From NCBI RefSeq assembly GCF_009746125.1, contig NZ_CP041352.1, forward strand, positions 124,001 through 188,000: a stretch of 64,000 nucleotides of DNA, written 5' to 3'. Below, piece after piece: positions 8,323-15,812 of the stretch. A model generated the notes under the pieces. That model saw only the letters and a list, made by a program, of their open reading frames with translations. It was not told the DNA's origin and searched no databases. Positions within the stretch are counted from its first letter, which is position 1. Every line of letters begins with the position of its first letter. The position numbers and the translations under genes were made by a program. Source of the DNA: Casimicrobium huifangae. Lineage in GTDB: Bacteria; Pseudomonadota; Gammaproteobacteria; Burkholderiales; Casimicrobiaceae.

Positions 8323-8845
8323 CTGACTCCGTTTCCCGTGGGCCGCGCCCTGTTTCAAAGGCGTGGCCCGTGTCCCGCACGCCCCTGCGGGTCGCCCAGC
8401 GCGCAACGCCTTCTTGTCCGTGTGCGCGTCCCGTCCAGCCGTCCCCGGCTGCGGGACTTGAAGGTAGCTTTTCCGCGAACCGTCTCCCGCGTGTTCTGCT
8501 GGTCTGTGTTTCTCCCGCCCACTGCGAAGGGCCCCCCGATGGCTTGCCTGGCAGCGCGAGCCACCCGGAGACCCTTTGTGGTCAGCGGTATTCGGTGCCG
8601 GTGCCCACCGGCGCAAAAACGGGCTCCCTTTGTGCGCGGATGTGCGCCAGACGATGCCGGCCCCAGCCACGACATGGGCCGGGTGTGATTGCTGATGAGC
8701 AGACGGTTCTAGCGACGACCGGGCCTGCAACAGCCCACGGGTGGTTATTTCCTCCCGAGCCGAAGGTCAGCGAGCCTTCGGCGCCTTTATCTCGCCGATC
8801 AACGTTCCGAGCCAATGGCCGGCCACAGCAACAGGAAACCGACGC
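8323..8845. other. 523-base structured non-coding region
   Basis: No supported gene. Several strong inverted repeats: GGGCCGCGCC with GGCGTGGCCC (8340-8349 and 8360-8369, one mismatch); a two-tier stem GTCCCG...CGGGAC enclosing AGCCG...CGGCT (8428-8457); and GCCGGT...ACCGGC (8597-8612). The first resembles the gene-specific leader hairpins found further downstream but has no open reading frame behind it. It may hold a small RNA or the decayed leader of a lost gene. Confidence 0.5.
8759..8782 (+). promoter_or_regulatory. Leader hairpin before the 8846 gene
   Basis: GCCGAAGG and CCTTCGGC form a perfect 8-bp stem with an 8-base loop, 64 bases before the start codon. First member of a family of leader hairpins in this region. 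Confidence 0.5.
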
Positions 8846-9091
8846 ATGCAACAACCGGAGAAAGTACGAGCCGCGTTCGAGCGCGACCTTGGCAACAAGG
8901 TGCTGTTCATCAAGGGCGGCAAGCTGCTGTTCATCGATGGCATCAATCTCAAGGCCATCGCCGACCGTAAGGCGTATTTCGCTTCGCTGCGTGCGCGGCA
9001 GGCGCAACCCATTGTGGTCCTGGCCGAACTGGGACAGGACGAGGCATTCGCCCTGTGGAAGCAGCATGTGCTGGGCGACACGCCCGAGTGA
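8846..9091 (+). CDS. Conserved ICE hypothetical protein, 81 aa
   Basis: Starts at ATG 8846 (MQQPEKVRAAFERDLG). A small soluble protein with an alternation KVLFIKGGKLLFIDGINLK near the middle that reads as two beta-strands, then a helix. No known domain was recognised. It is followed at once by a strong hairpin terminator (9121-9145), so it is the last gene of its transcript. Base use is like the surrounding ICE genes. Function unknown. Confidence 0.6.
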   Translation: MQQPEKVRAAFERDLGNKVLFIKGGKLLFIDGINLKAIADRKAYFASLRARQAQPIVVLAELGQDEAFALWKQHVLGDTPE

Positions 9092-9120
9092 GCCAACGCA
9101 CCCAAGCACCCCCCTGACAG

Positions 9121-9145
9121 CCCGCACTCGATGCGGGTTTTCTGT
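9121..9145 (+). terminator. Rho-independent terminator
   Basis: CCCGCA (9121-9126), loop CTCGA, TGCGGG (9132-9137), followed by TTTTCTGT. Confidence 0.8.
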
Positions 9146-9421
9146 CTCTGCGCCCACCAATCCGGGCTGGGCCGAATGCCGTTTTCCAACTGACGCAGCG
9201 CGCCCCCCGGACGAAGCTGCCCGCATGTTCGCTGATTCGTCAGCACATGCCAGCAGCCATGGGTTCCAGGCTGCCGCGGGTTCTTCCCGCGTAACCCGCC
9301 AGTCCGTATCGCATCAAGTCTGCGGACGCGCGTCCCCGTGACGTCGATGCTTTTTATCCACCGCGTGCGGGAGCTGCCATCCCGTGAGGGACAAGGCCCC
9401 GCTTTTCCAAGGAGCCTACCC
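9146..9421. other. Intergenic leader region
   Basis: No gene seen. Contains GCGGGTT (9276-9282) paired with AACCCGC (9293-9299), then the leader hairpin of the next gene at 9367-9402. Confidence 0.5.
9367..9402 (+). promoter_or_regulatory. Leader hairpin before the 9422 gene
   Basis: GCGGG (9367-9371) pairs with CCCGC (9398-9402); inside it GCC with GGC and TCCC with GGGA around a GTGA loop. It is followed after a few bases by AAGGAG and the ATG at 9422. Confidence 0.55.
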
Positions 9422-9634
9422 ATGTCCCACAAAGCCTCTTTCGGCCAGTTGGCCTTGACCTATTGCGGCAAGTTCCTGCCGCTCGAAGTCCTGCAAAGCG
9501 CCGCCGGCCACTACATCGGCACGCGCGATACCGAAGGTCCCGTTTCGCGGGAATCGCACGAGTACTTCCGCAGCCATGCAGCGGCTCAACGTGCCCTCGA
9601 AAGAGGCGGCTGGTCCCAGCTCGCCATTCCCTGA
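9422..9634 (+). CDS. Conserved ICE hypothetical protein, 70 aa
   Basis: Starts at ATG 9422 behind AAGGAG. The protein (MSHKASFGQLALTYCGKFLP...) ends in a SRESHEYFRSHAAAQRALE helix and has no recognised domain, signal or membrane segment. It is 21 bases before the next gene, which has its own GGAGG, so the two are probably cotranscribed. Function unknown. Confidence 0.6.
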   Translation: MSHKASFGQLALTYCGKFLPLEVLQSAAGHYIGTRDTEGPVSRESHEYFRSHAAAQRALERGGWSQLAIP

Positions 9635-9655
9635 TCCAACTGGAGGAATCACGCC

Positions 9656-10048
9656 ATGAATCAACTGCTGCCGCGAGAAGTCGTCGATCAGATCATGCGG
9701 GAAGAGCAGCATTTCGCTGCCGCGCCCCAAGCCTTCTTCGAGGCATGGAAGCGTGGTGCCGAGATCGCTGGCCCCGAATGGTTTGGCGACGGCACCCGTG
9801 ACGGCCTGAACCAGGCCAAGAGCAAGTGGGATCTGCGTCCCAACATGCTGCGGCTCAACGATGCCCTCGGTGTCCTGAGCAGCGGGCAACGCATGTTTCT
9901 GTCCGCCATGGTCAGCTTCTACAACGCGCACGAGGGCGGTGCCATGCTCAAACGCTGCCACTTCCACGGGCTGTCGGACTTCGACGGTCTCGACTTGGAA
10001 CGCCGCAAGGTCATTGCCGACTTGATGCTGAACTACAGCGGCTGGTGA
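9656..10048 (+). CDS. Conserved ICE hypothetical protein, 130 aa
   Basis: Starts at ATG 9656 with GGAGG at 9643-9647. Soluble, mostly helical, rich in Trp/Phe and acidic residues (AFFEAWKRGAEIAGPEWFGDG). A set of this type is common in the accessory block of PFGI-1-like elements, but no biochemical role is known to me. It lacks its own leader hairpin and appears to share the transcript of the 9422 gene. Confidence 0.65.
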   Translation: MNQLLPREVVDQIMREEQHFAAAPQAFFEAWKRGAEIAGPEWFGDGTRDGLNQAKSKWDLRPNMLRLNDALGVLSSGQRMFLSAMVSFYNAHEGGAMLKRCHFHGLSDFDGLDLERRKVIADLMLNYSGW

Positions 10049-10209
10049 ACCCGTTTCCGGCACACCCCCGTCTTTTCGTTCCCCACGAGGGACATGCGCC
10101 CACACGGCCATGTCCCTCGATTTCCTTTCCGTTGCCCAGCGTAAAGCGGCTGAATCAAAGCCAACGATCAGCGTCGACTGACGCATTTTCCCTTTTCAAC
10201 CCACCGGGT

Positions 10210-10233
10210 CCAATTCCCGGTGGCGGGAATTGG
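10210..10233 (+). promoter_or_regulatory. Leader hairpin before the 10261 gene
   Basis: CCAATTCCCG (10210-10219), loop GTGG, CGGGAATTGG (10224-10233): a perfect 10-bp stem, the cleanest of the leader family; CTGGAGAG follows as ribosome binding site. Confidence 0.7.
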
Positions 10234-10260
10234 CTCCATTATTCAATCTGGAGAGTTCCC

Positions 10261-10998
10261 ATGTCCCAGAATCCCAATCCCTTTCTCCGCGGCTACTGGA
10301 ATTTGAAGATCGTCCGCACGCTGTCCATCAGCTACGAGGACGGAAGCCCGCATGTCTGGCGAAACATCCACCCGAGCCAGCAACACCTTTCCGACGAGGA
10401 ATTGATTTCATCGTCCTGCATCGTCACCAGCGATTTCGCGGTGGTCACGAACGGCTCTGAACCTATAAGCGCCGAGGTGCTGGCCGAATGCGATGCCGAT
10501 GAAGGCGTTAACGGCGAAGGCGTGATCGGTGCCGTGGTCTATGCCATTCATGGCGAGGACTTCGACGGTCGCCTGATCCACGTCGGTGACAGCTATTCGG
10601 TCGAGGCCGCGCGGGAAGTCGTGCAGCGCCTGAGTTTCGAGACCGGCTACTACAGCCGATGCTGGGAGATCAGCAGCGCGCACATCAGCCAGGAAACCGG
10701 CCTGTACCTCGCCAATCTGGCGGACCTTGCCACGCCGGAGGCCTTTCTGTTCATCGCCTTTCGGGTTCCGTACAGCCCGGCGATTGGCGTCAAGCTGATC
10801 TCCACGCCCTGGACGGACAAGAACCTGGAATACGCCGAGGGCATCACCGCCGAGCAGCTTCGGCAGGAGCACCGCAGCAAGGGCATGCCAGACGACCTGG
10901 CGAACATCCTGGAACTGGCTGGCCAGGCCGATGTGCGCATCCTCATCCTCGACGCTGACGCGCCCGTGTTGCTGGGCCTGCCGCTGGCCGAGCCCTAG
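10261..10998 (+). CDS. Accessory ICE protein, possibly DUF5983 type, 245 aa
   Basis: Starts at ATG 10261 after a leader hairpin and a GGAGAG site; the much longer open frame upstream is only a shadow. Residues 1-80 are unlike anything I recognise. The second half (HVGDSYSVEAAREVVQRL, then LILDADAPVLLGLPL) is similar in style to DUF5983 proteins seen near anti-restriction genes in mobile elements, and that link is tentative. Soluble and acidic, no catalytic motif seen. Confidence 0.6.
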   Translation: MSQNPNPFLRGYWNLKIVRTLSISYEDGSPHVWRNIHPSQQHLSDEELISSSCIVTSDFAVVTNGSEPISAEVLAECDADEGVNGEGVIGAVVYAIHGEDFDGRLIHVGDSYSVEAAREVVQRLSFETGYYSRCWEISSAHISQETGLYLANLADLATPEAFLFIAFRVPYSPAIGVKLISTPWTDKNLEYAEGITAEQLRQEHRSKGMPDDLANILELAGQADVRILILDADAPVLLGLPLAEP

Positions 10999-11038
10999 CA
11001 AACACACCACGCGCCCACCTTCCTCTTTGCCCTCCATG

Positions 11039-11070
11039 CCAGCCTGTCTCCTTTCTGGGAGCCGGGCTGG
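11039..11070 (+). promoter_or_regulatory. Leader hairpin before the 11093 gene
   Basis: CCAGCC (11039-11044) pairs with GGCTGG (11065-11070), with CTCC/GGAG stacked inside. A second small stem TCCTA/TAGGA (11071-11085) follows directly and covers the AGGA of the ribosome binding site. Confidence 0.6.
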
Positions 11071-11092
11071 TCCTATTTCATAGGAGCACTTT

Positions 11093-11371
11093 ATGTTCCC
11101 CGACCTCATCTCGCCCGCGCGCGACTTCGAGCATCAGCTTGGAGCCTGCGTCAACGCCATGGGCCAGGACGACGCCATCGGCCAGATCCTGGTATTCGAG
11201 CGCTTGAGCGGCATGCTGCACATGCGCCATATCGCCAGCGCCGATCTGGCAGACACCGACATTGATGCCTACGAAATGGTCGTCTTCGACGGTGGCAACA
11301 CCGGCGGCGACACGTGGAAGCACGTGTTCTTTCCACGTCAGCGCGAACACTACTTCGTGTGCCAAGCCTGA
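11093..11371 (+). CDS. Conserved ICE hypothetical protein, 92 aa
   Basis: Starts at ATG 11093 with TAGGAGC upstream. Small soluble protein (MFPDLISPARDFEHQLGACV...) ending in a conserved-looking DTWKHVFFPRQREHYFVCQ segment. No known domain was recognised. A strong terminator follows at 11379-11400, so it is a single-gene transcript between its leader hairpins and that terminator. Confidence 0.6.
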   Translation: MFPDLISPARDFEHQLGACVNAMGQDDAIGQILVFERLSGMLHMRHIASADLADTDIDAYEMVVFDGGNTGGDTWKHVFFPRQREHYFVCQA

Positions 11372-11378
11372 CCACCCA

Positions 11379-11400
11379 GCCCCTTTCGAGGGGCCTTTTC
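11379..11400 (+). terminator. Rho-independent terminator
   Basis: GCCCC (11379-11383), loop TTTCGA, GGGGC (11390-11394), then CTTTTC. Confidence 0.8.
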
Positions 11401-11593
11401 TTGTCGCGGCGCAGGAAAGCGGGTGCGGCGCGGTGCGGTTTCCTGAGCGCAGGCCACTCACTCCAGGGCCATCCTTGCCCAATGTTCGTCGGCGTTGCCG
11501 ACACATGCCCAGGCAGCCAAGACCTTCAAGGCTGCAAGCGCGGGAAACCGTGCTGGTTGTTTCTTCCTACGGACGCACCGCGCCCATTCACCC

Positions 11594-11631
11594 ACAAGGG
11601 ACCTCTCCCTTGCGGGCGGGGAATCCCTTGT
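11594..11631 (+). promoter_or_regulatory. Leader hairpin before the 11652 gene
   Basis: ACAAGGGA (11594-11601) pairs perfectly with TCCCTTGT (11624-11631); an inner CCC/GGG pair is possible. CAAGGAG follows as ribosome binding site. Confidence 0.65.
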
Positions 11632-11651
11632 TCTTCCTCAAGGAGATTCAC

Positions 11652-12464
11652 ATGGATCGCTCTCTTATCAAGACCCTGATGCCTTCGCTGGTCGCAGGCC
11701 ATGTGCCGCGCAACGTGCGGTCGTTCAAGTACCGCGTGTTCGATGATCAGCCACAGTCCTCGACACTGGGCTTCGTTATCGATCCCCAGCCCTTCGACGG
11801 CAGGGTGGTCGCCGCCAGCGAGGACGCCATCGTCGTCAAGCTCAAGCCCAGCGAGTTCGCGGTACTCGATCCCAACCTGGTGACCAGCATTCCCAGCGAG
11901 GGCACCAAGGTGCATGTCCAACCCTATGCCCGTCGTCGTTTCGACGGTCTGCGTGCGGACACGCCAGAAGAGCGCACCGAGATGATGTCCGACGGCACGC
12001 CCTACACCGTCAAGACACACATCCTCGGCTCCGCGCCGGCCAAGTTGCCCATTCCCGAGCCGCAGTGCATGGAACTGGGTCAGCTCATCGAGCAGTTGGA
12101 GGAAATGCCGGCGCCCGACGGGTTCCGCCGCATCACCCACATGCTGGTCGATGCGGGCGCCCACGACTTCACCTGGGTCGATCCGAAGCCGTCCAGGATC
12201 ATCGAAACGCCCCCGGCGATCAGTTTCACGGTTTCGACCGCGAAGTTCGCCGGCCAGGTGACGATCCTCTACCAACGCGGCAGCGATACCTATGCGGTGG
12301 AGCTGCGCCGCGACGGCGAGTTGGTCGATCGGCACGACGAGGTGTATTTCGACATGCTCGGCGAAGTGCTGGAGCGACTCATAGACGACGGGCGCTGGCG
12401 CCTGATCGACGTGAGCGTGATCGGCGCGAAGACGTCCCGACGGCGCCGCGCTGTACCGGCGTGA
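11652..12464 (+). CDS. Conserved ICE hypothetical protein, 270 aa
   Basis: Starts at ATG 11652 with AAGGAG 10 bases upstream. Soluble protein with an N-terminal beta-rich part (FKYRVFDDQPQSSTLGFVID, VVAASEDAIVVKLKPSEFAVLD) and a C-terminal part with ISFTVSTAKFAGQVTILYQR and a basic end. It recurs in PFGI-1-type elements in this block, but I know no function for it. A terminator follows at 12505-12532, so it is monocistronic. Confidence 0.65.
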   Translation: MDRSLIKTLMPSLVAGHVPRNVRSFKYRVFDDQPQSSTLGFVIDPQPFDGRVVAASEDAIVVKLKPSEFAVLDPNLVTSIPSEGTKVHVQPYARRRFDGLRADTPEERTEMMSDGTPYTVKTHILGSAPAKLPIPEPQCMELGQLIEQLEEMPAPDGFRRITHMLVDAGAHDFTWVDPKPSRIIETPPAISFTVSTAKFAGQVTILYQRGSDTYAVELRRDGELVDRHDEVYFDMLGEVLERLIDDGRWRLIDVSVIGAKTSRRRRAVPA

Positions 12465-12504
12465 CACCACGAAAAGTACCAGGCGACATGCCCCCACAGG
12501 CTCT

Positions 12505-12532
12505 CCCTCCATTCGGAAGGAGGGCCTTTTTT
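12505..12532 (+). terminator. Rho-independent terminator
   Basis: CCCTCC (12505-12510) pairs with GGAGGG (12519-12524), followed by CC and six T. Confidence 0.8.
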
Positions 12533-12772
12533 CTGCCGTGGGAGATTTCATCAAAGGGAATCGATCGGATACCGATTGATGGCTGCCTCGCGCGCGAGGC
12601 CTGGTCATGCTGAGCCCATGCCTGCTGACGTTGTCAGCGACATGCCAGGCAACCACCGGTCTTCGAGGTTGCGACGTAGTTCCCACTGCGTGACCGAGCC
12701 AGCTCGCACCGCATCCATTCGCGAGCGGCCACCAGTCTCTGGTGGTGGATGCTTTCGCCTTATCAACCCATC

Positions 12773-12820
12773 GCGGGGTTACGCACCTTTCCCCGCAGCG
12801 TGGGGCTGGTGTGTCTCCGC
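12773..12820 (+). promoter_or_regulatory. Leader hairpin before the DUF3577 gene
   Basis: GCGG (12773-12776) with CCGC (12817-12820), CACC (12784-12787) with GGTG (12808-12811) and CCCC (12791-12794) with GGGG (12802-12805) stack into one long imperfect stem ahead of TATGGAG. Confidence 0.6.
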
Positions 12821-12842
12821 TTCATCCCTATGGAGATTCACC

Positions 12843-13757
12843 ATGACCACCACATCCAACGAGAAATCGTATTTTGACCTCCACACTTCGGGCATCGGTT
12901 ACATCCAGCGTGCCCGTGAAGTACCTGTTCGGGGCGGCCGCCGTGCGCAGCCTTTCCTGGCATGCACCATCGCCGCGCTGGTCGGCCCCGCCAAGGATCC
13001 CAGCTATCGCTATTTCGACGTCAAGGTCTCGGGTGCCGAGGCCAAGAAACTGGTCGAGCGCTACATCGGCGTTGACGATCCCAAGCAGCGCCCACTGGTG
13101 CGCTTTCGCCTCGGCGACCTGTGGGGCGATGCGTACATCCGCGACAAGGGCGAGCAGAAAGGCCAAGCCGCCGCGTCCCTCAAGGCGCGACTGCTCAAGG
13201 CCGAGCCGCTTGACCGGGCCGAACTGGCTTCGATCAGGCAGCACGAGCTGATCACCCGCGGCATCGGCTACCTCAGCCGTCCGAAGGACGTCACGCCCAA
13301 AGATGGCGACCCGTTCCTCTCTTGCACCGTCGCCGCGCTGGCCGGGCCTGTCGATGAACCGGAGTATCGGTACTTCGACACCATCGTTACCACCCCTGAA
13401 GCCGAGCATCTGGTTCGCCGGTGCGTGCAGGCCATCGAAGGGGACTGCAAGGTGCTGATCGCCTTCCGTCTCAACGACATGAAGATCGATCCGTACATCC
13501 GCACCAAGGGTGAGCGCGCTGGGGAACCGGCCGCAAGCCTGGATTCGACACTGATCCACATCGGCCTGATCAAGATCGACGGCACCAAGGTCTATCCGAC
13601 GAGCCCCGCGCAAGCCGATTCGCCGCCGGCCCAGGACGCTCCCGCGCCCGAAGCCGAGGACGCCGACCTCGCTTCCGATCAGCCTGTCGAGCCCGCCGAG
13701 CGTGAGCCCGAAGGTGAAGTCGAGGAGCAGGAGCCGGCATTGGCTGCTTCGTTCTGA
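12843..13757 (+). CDS. DUF3577 (STY4534-family) ICE replication protein, tandem duplication
   Basis: 304 residues from ATG 12843. It carries two copies of the same domain: residues about 10-122 and 133-255 align by eye along their whole length (HTSGIGYIQRAREV with ITRGIGYLSRPKDV; FLACTIAALVGPAKDPSYRYFD with FLSCTVAALAGPVDEPEYRYFD, each in two parts; AYIRDKGEQKGQAAASL with PYIRTKGERAGEPAASL). An acidic Glu/Pro-rich tail follows. Members are annotated as STY4534-type ICE replication proteins; one domain is the length I expect for the family, so the duplication is a notable feature. A nucleic-acid-binding role is plausible but not shown. Confidence 0.8.
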   Translation: MTTTSNEKSYFDLHTSGIGYIQRAREVPVRGGRRAQPFLACTIAALVGPAKDPSYRYFDVKVSGAEAKKLVERYIGVDDPKQRPLVRFRLGDLWGDAYIRDKGEQKGQAAASLKARLLKAEPLDRAELASIRQHELITRGIGYLSRPKDVTPKDGDPFLSCTVAALAGPVDEPEYRYFDTIVTTPEAEHLVRRCVQAIEGDCKVLIAFRLNDMKIDPYIRTKGERAGEPAASLDSTLIHIGLIKIDGTKVYPTSPAQADSPPAQDAPAPEAEDADLASDQPVEPAEREPEGEVEEQEPALAASF

Positions 13758-13760
13758 TCC

Positions 13761-13786
13761 GGCATGGCCCTTCATGGGGCCTTGCC
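13761..13786 (+). promoter_or_regulatory. Leader hairpin before the DUF3275 gene
   Basis: GGCA (13761-13764) with TGCC (13783-13786) and GGCCC (13766-13770) with GGGCC (13777-13781), in the short space after the DUF3577 stop; CAAGGAG follows. Confidence 0.55.
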
Positions 13787-13814
13787 GCTCTTGCTATTCA
13801 CAAGGAGAACCATC

Positions 13815-14513
13815 ATGGCAGTCACATCGGCGCCCGAGAAATCGGTTTCGCCCATCATCGTCCCCGGCCAACTCACGCTGCGTACCATCCGCGGCAAGAA
13901 CGGCCCCTTCACGGTCGGACGCCTCGCCACGCACCTCGGTACGTTCGAGGTCAAGGACCCGGAGCTGGAGCAATACCCCGAAGGCAAGTACGACGGGGAG
14001 TTCATCATCAGGTACATCTTCCCGAAGTCCTACCCGGTCGGTGGCGGCATGCGCTTCGAGATCCGTGCCAGCCTGGACGGAATGACGCTCTACGACATCG
14101 ACAAACTGAGCCGTGACGAGGCACGCAGCTTCGCCACCCAGGACCTCGATCCACTTGATGAAGAGTTGGGCGCACAGCCTGCAGTAACACCGGCAACACC
14201 GGCCAAGCCCAGCAAAACTTCCAGGCCCGCCAAGCCAGCACCCGTGCAGGCATCCACGGACCCGCTGGTCGATACCACGCCCTTCGGCGTGGATGCGCCG
14301 ACGCCCGCTGCGGCAACTGCTCCCGGCAGTACCGAAGATGGCGACGCCGCGCTGTTCAGCTTGCTCTGGCCGCTGGGCGAGTCCGTGAAACTGGATTCGA
14401 CCATCGACCGCCGCACCCTGCGCACGCAGATCGCCCGCCTGGGCGAACTGGGCTACGCGCTGGACTTCAAGACGCAGGAGTGGAGCCGCCAGGCCGAACT
14501 GCAACCTGCGTAG
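13815..14513 (+). CDS. DUF3275 family ICE protein
   Basis: 232 residues from ATG 13815 behind AAGGAG. The conserved part is the first 115 residues (VPGQLTLRTIRGKNGPFTVG, then GTFEVKDPELEQYPEGKYDGEF), a beta-rich segment typical of DUF3275. A Pro/Ala/Thr linker (about 118-175) leads to a C-terminal segment of about 50 residues (LFSLLWPLGESVKLDSTIDR). It is a constant member of the accessory block of PFGI-1-type elements. No enzyme motif was seen; function unknown. Confidence 0.75.
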   Translation: MAVTSAPEKSVSPIIVPGQLTLRTIRGKNGPFTVGRLATHLGTFEVKDPELEQYPEGKYDGEFIIRYIFPKSYPVGGGMRFEIRASLDGMTLYDIDKLSRDEARSFATQDLDPLDEELGAQPAVTPATPAKPSKTSRPAKPAPVQASTDPLVDTTPFGVDAPTPAAATAPGSTEDGDAALFSLLWPLGESVKLDSTIDRRTLRTQIARLGELGYALDFKTQEWSRQAELQPA

Positions 14514-14549
14514 TACTGGCATCACATCTGCGGTGTGCTTCATCCACCC

Positions 14550-14582
14550 GCCGGGGGTCTTCCCCACGGGAAGGCTTCTGGC
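14550..14582 (+). promoter_or_regulatory. Leader hairpin before the 14606 gene
   Basis: GCC (14550-14552) with GGC (14580-14582) and CTTCCC (14559-14564) with GGGAAG (14568-14573), followed by CAGGAGG. Confidence 0.6.
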
Positions 14583-14605
14583 TCAATTTTTTCAGGAGGC
14601 CTCTC

Positions 14606-15013
14606 ATGGGCTGGTATTTCTCACCCCAATCGCGCTCTGAACTGATCGCGGAGTTGATCGCACCGCAAGAGACCGAGCGCGCCAGCGTCAAGGTCATCGC
14701 CCACGCGCTGCGTGGCAACGTCCTCTGGTCTGTTGTGCAAGTGACGGCCAAGGCCGAAGGCGTACACCGTGATCTCGCACCGGGCCAGTCCCTGTGCACC
14801 ATCCGCTGCGATCTGCTGGAACGCAGCGGCGGCCAGTGGGGCTACAAGCCGCTGGACGAATCCATGCACCCGTACTACTACTCGTGCCCGCTGTCCTATC
14901 TGAACCTCGCACCGGAGCAGTCCGCCGAATGGCGTGCAGGCGTTCGCGCCTACCACGTGCGGCGGCGCACATCCAAGGAAGCCATAGCTCCAGCTACGGC
15001 GCTGACGGCCTGA
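14606..15013 (+). CDS. Small ICE protein, DUF6927-like, 135 aa
   Basis: Starts at ATG 14606 with AGGAGG 6 bases upstream. The beginning MGWYFSPQSRSELIAELIAP and the Trp/Tyr-rich C-terminal half (WGYKPLDESMHPYYYSCPLSYL) match my recollection of the DUF6927 family of mobile elements. It has a beta-rich core and no signal or membrane part. Function unknown; the leader hairpin and strong ribosome binding site suggest it is made in quantity when the element is active. Confidence 0.65.
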   Translation: MGWYFSPQSRSELIAELIAPQETERASVKVIAHALRGNVLWSVVQVTAKAEGVHRDLAPGQSLCTIRCDLLERSGGQWGYKPLDESMHPYYYSCPLSYLNLAPEQSAEWRAGVRAYHVRRRTSKEAIAPATALTA

Positions 15014-15040
15014 GTCAGGGACGCTTTTTTTCCACCCCAA

Positions 15041-15077
15041 GGGGCAGTACTTGCCCCCTGCGGGCGGTGCTGTTCCC
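15041..15077 (+). promoter_or_regulatory. Leader hairpin before the 15098 gene
   Basis: GGG-CAG (15042-15047) with CTG-CCC (15070-15077, two unpaired bases) and GCCC (15053-15056) with GGGC (15062-15065). Confidence 0.55.
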
Positions 15078-15097
15078 GTTCATCCGAGGACACCACC

Positions 15098-15748
15098 ATG
15101 CCCGCAAACACTTCTTCCACCACGCTGTACCGCATCGACGAATGCCCGGAAGTGATGGCCGACGCTTGCGTCGGCGATGACCAGGGCAACCTGATCTTCC
15201 TGTCGATCTGGGCGCGGGACACCGCCGTCCAGCAGTTCCTGGCTCGCCTGACCCTCGGGCGCGACGAGCAGGGGCTGGAGCAGTTCCATGTCATCACCGA
15301 CCAGGGTGGCAGCGTCCCGGTGTTCGTCGGCAACGTCGATCGCCTGGAAAAGCGCATGACCCGCGCCTACCGGCGAACGCTGTTCGGTTCGCTGTCCAAC
15401 GTGTGGCTGTTCGATCGGCGCTGCGTCAAGCCCGACAAGGCCAACGCCAGCGCACTGGCATTGCTGCCCCGCGATAGCGACCACCGGCTTGACCGCTTGT
15501 GGCCGTTGGTGCAGGACACCTGCCCACTGCCGTTGCTCGACCACTGGCGCGAAACCGTGCTGGAACTGCTGCAAAGCCGCGAGATGCTGACCCGCCTGCC
15601 ATTCGCCCTCGGGCCTTTGGTGGGCCATCGGCTCGCCATCGACGTGCCGGCGCTGACCCAGGCGCTCGGCTCGCTGATCCGCAGTGACGTGCTCACCGCC
15701 TATCCCTATCCGGCCAGGATTTGGACGCCGGAAACGGTAACGGCTTGA
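15098..15748 (+). CDS. Conserved ICE hypothetical protein, 216 aa
   Basis: Starts at ATG 15098. Soluble protein with an N-terminal alpha/beta part (LIFLSIWARDTAVQQFLARL, FHVITDQGGSVPVFVGNVD) and a helical C-terminal half with many Leu and Arg (DHRLDRLWPLVQDTC...). I do not recognise a domain. It recurs before the methyltransferase-like gene in related elements. Function unknown. Confidence 0.6.
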   Translation: MPANTSSTTLYRIDECPEVMADACVGDDQGNLIFLSIWARDTAVQQFLARLTLGRDEQGLEQFHVITDQGGSVPVFVGNVDRLEKRMTRAYRRTLFGSLSNVWLFDRRCVKPDKANASALALLPRDSDHRLDRLWPLVQDTCPLPLLDHWRETVLELLQSREMLTRLPFALGPLVGHRLAIDVPALTQALGSLIRSDVLTAYPYPARIWTPETVTA

Positions 15749-15768
15749 CCCACCTGCGCAGGCACGCC

Positions 15769-15780
15769 AAGGCGCGCCTT
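15769..15780 (+). promoter_or_regulatory. 12-bp palindrome in the leader of the 15813 gene
   Basis: AAGGCGCGCCTT is perfectly symmetric; with AGGC at 15760-15763 alternative stems are possible. It occupies the leader position used by the hairpins of neighbouring genes. Confidence 0.4.
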
Positions 15781-15812
15781 CTCTATTCATCCCCGCCAAC
15801 CAGGAGACTTCC

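Larger units (their letters stand above)
12465..12842. other. 378-base leader region with terminator and hairpins
   Basis: No gene seen. It holds the terminator of the previous gene (12505-12532), a perfect stem CCACCAG/CTGGTGG with a 3-base loop (12729-12745), and the leader hairpin of the DUF3577 gene (12773-12820). Confidence 0.6.

Noticed and set aside
11526-12686. Open frame of 386 codons on the minus strand
   Set aside because: Antisense to the 270-aa ICE protein, which has leader hairpin, ribosome site and terminator on the plus strand.
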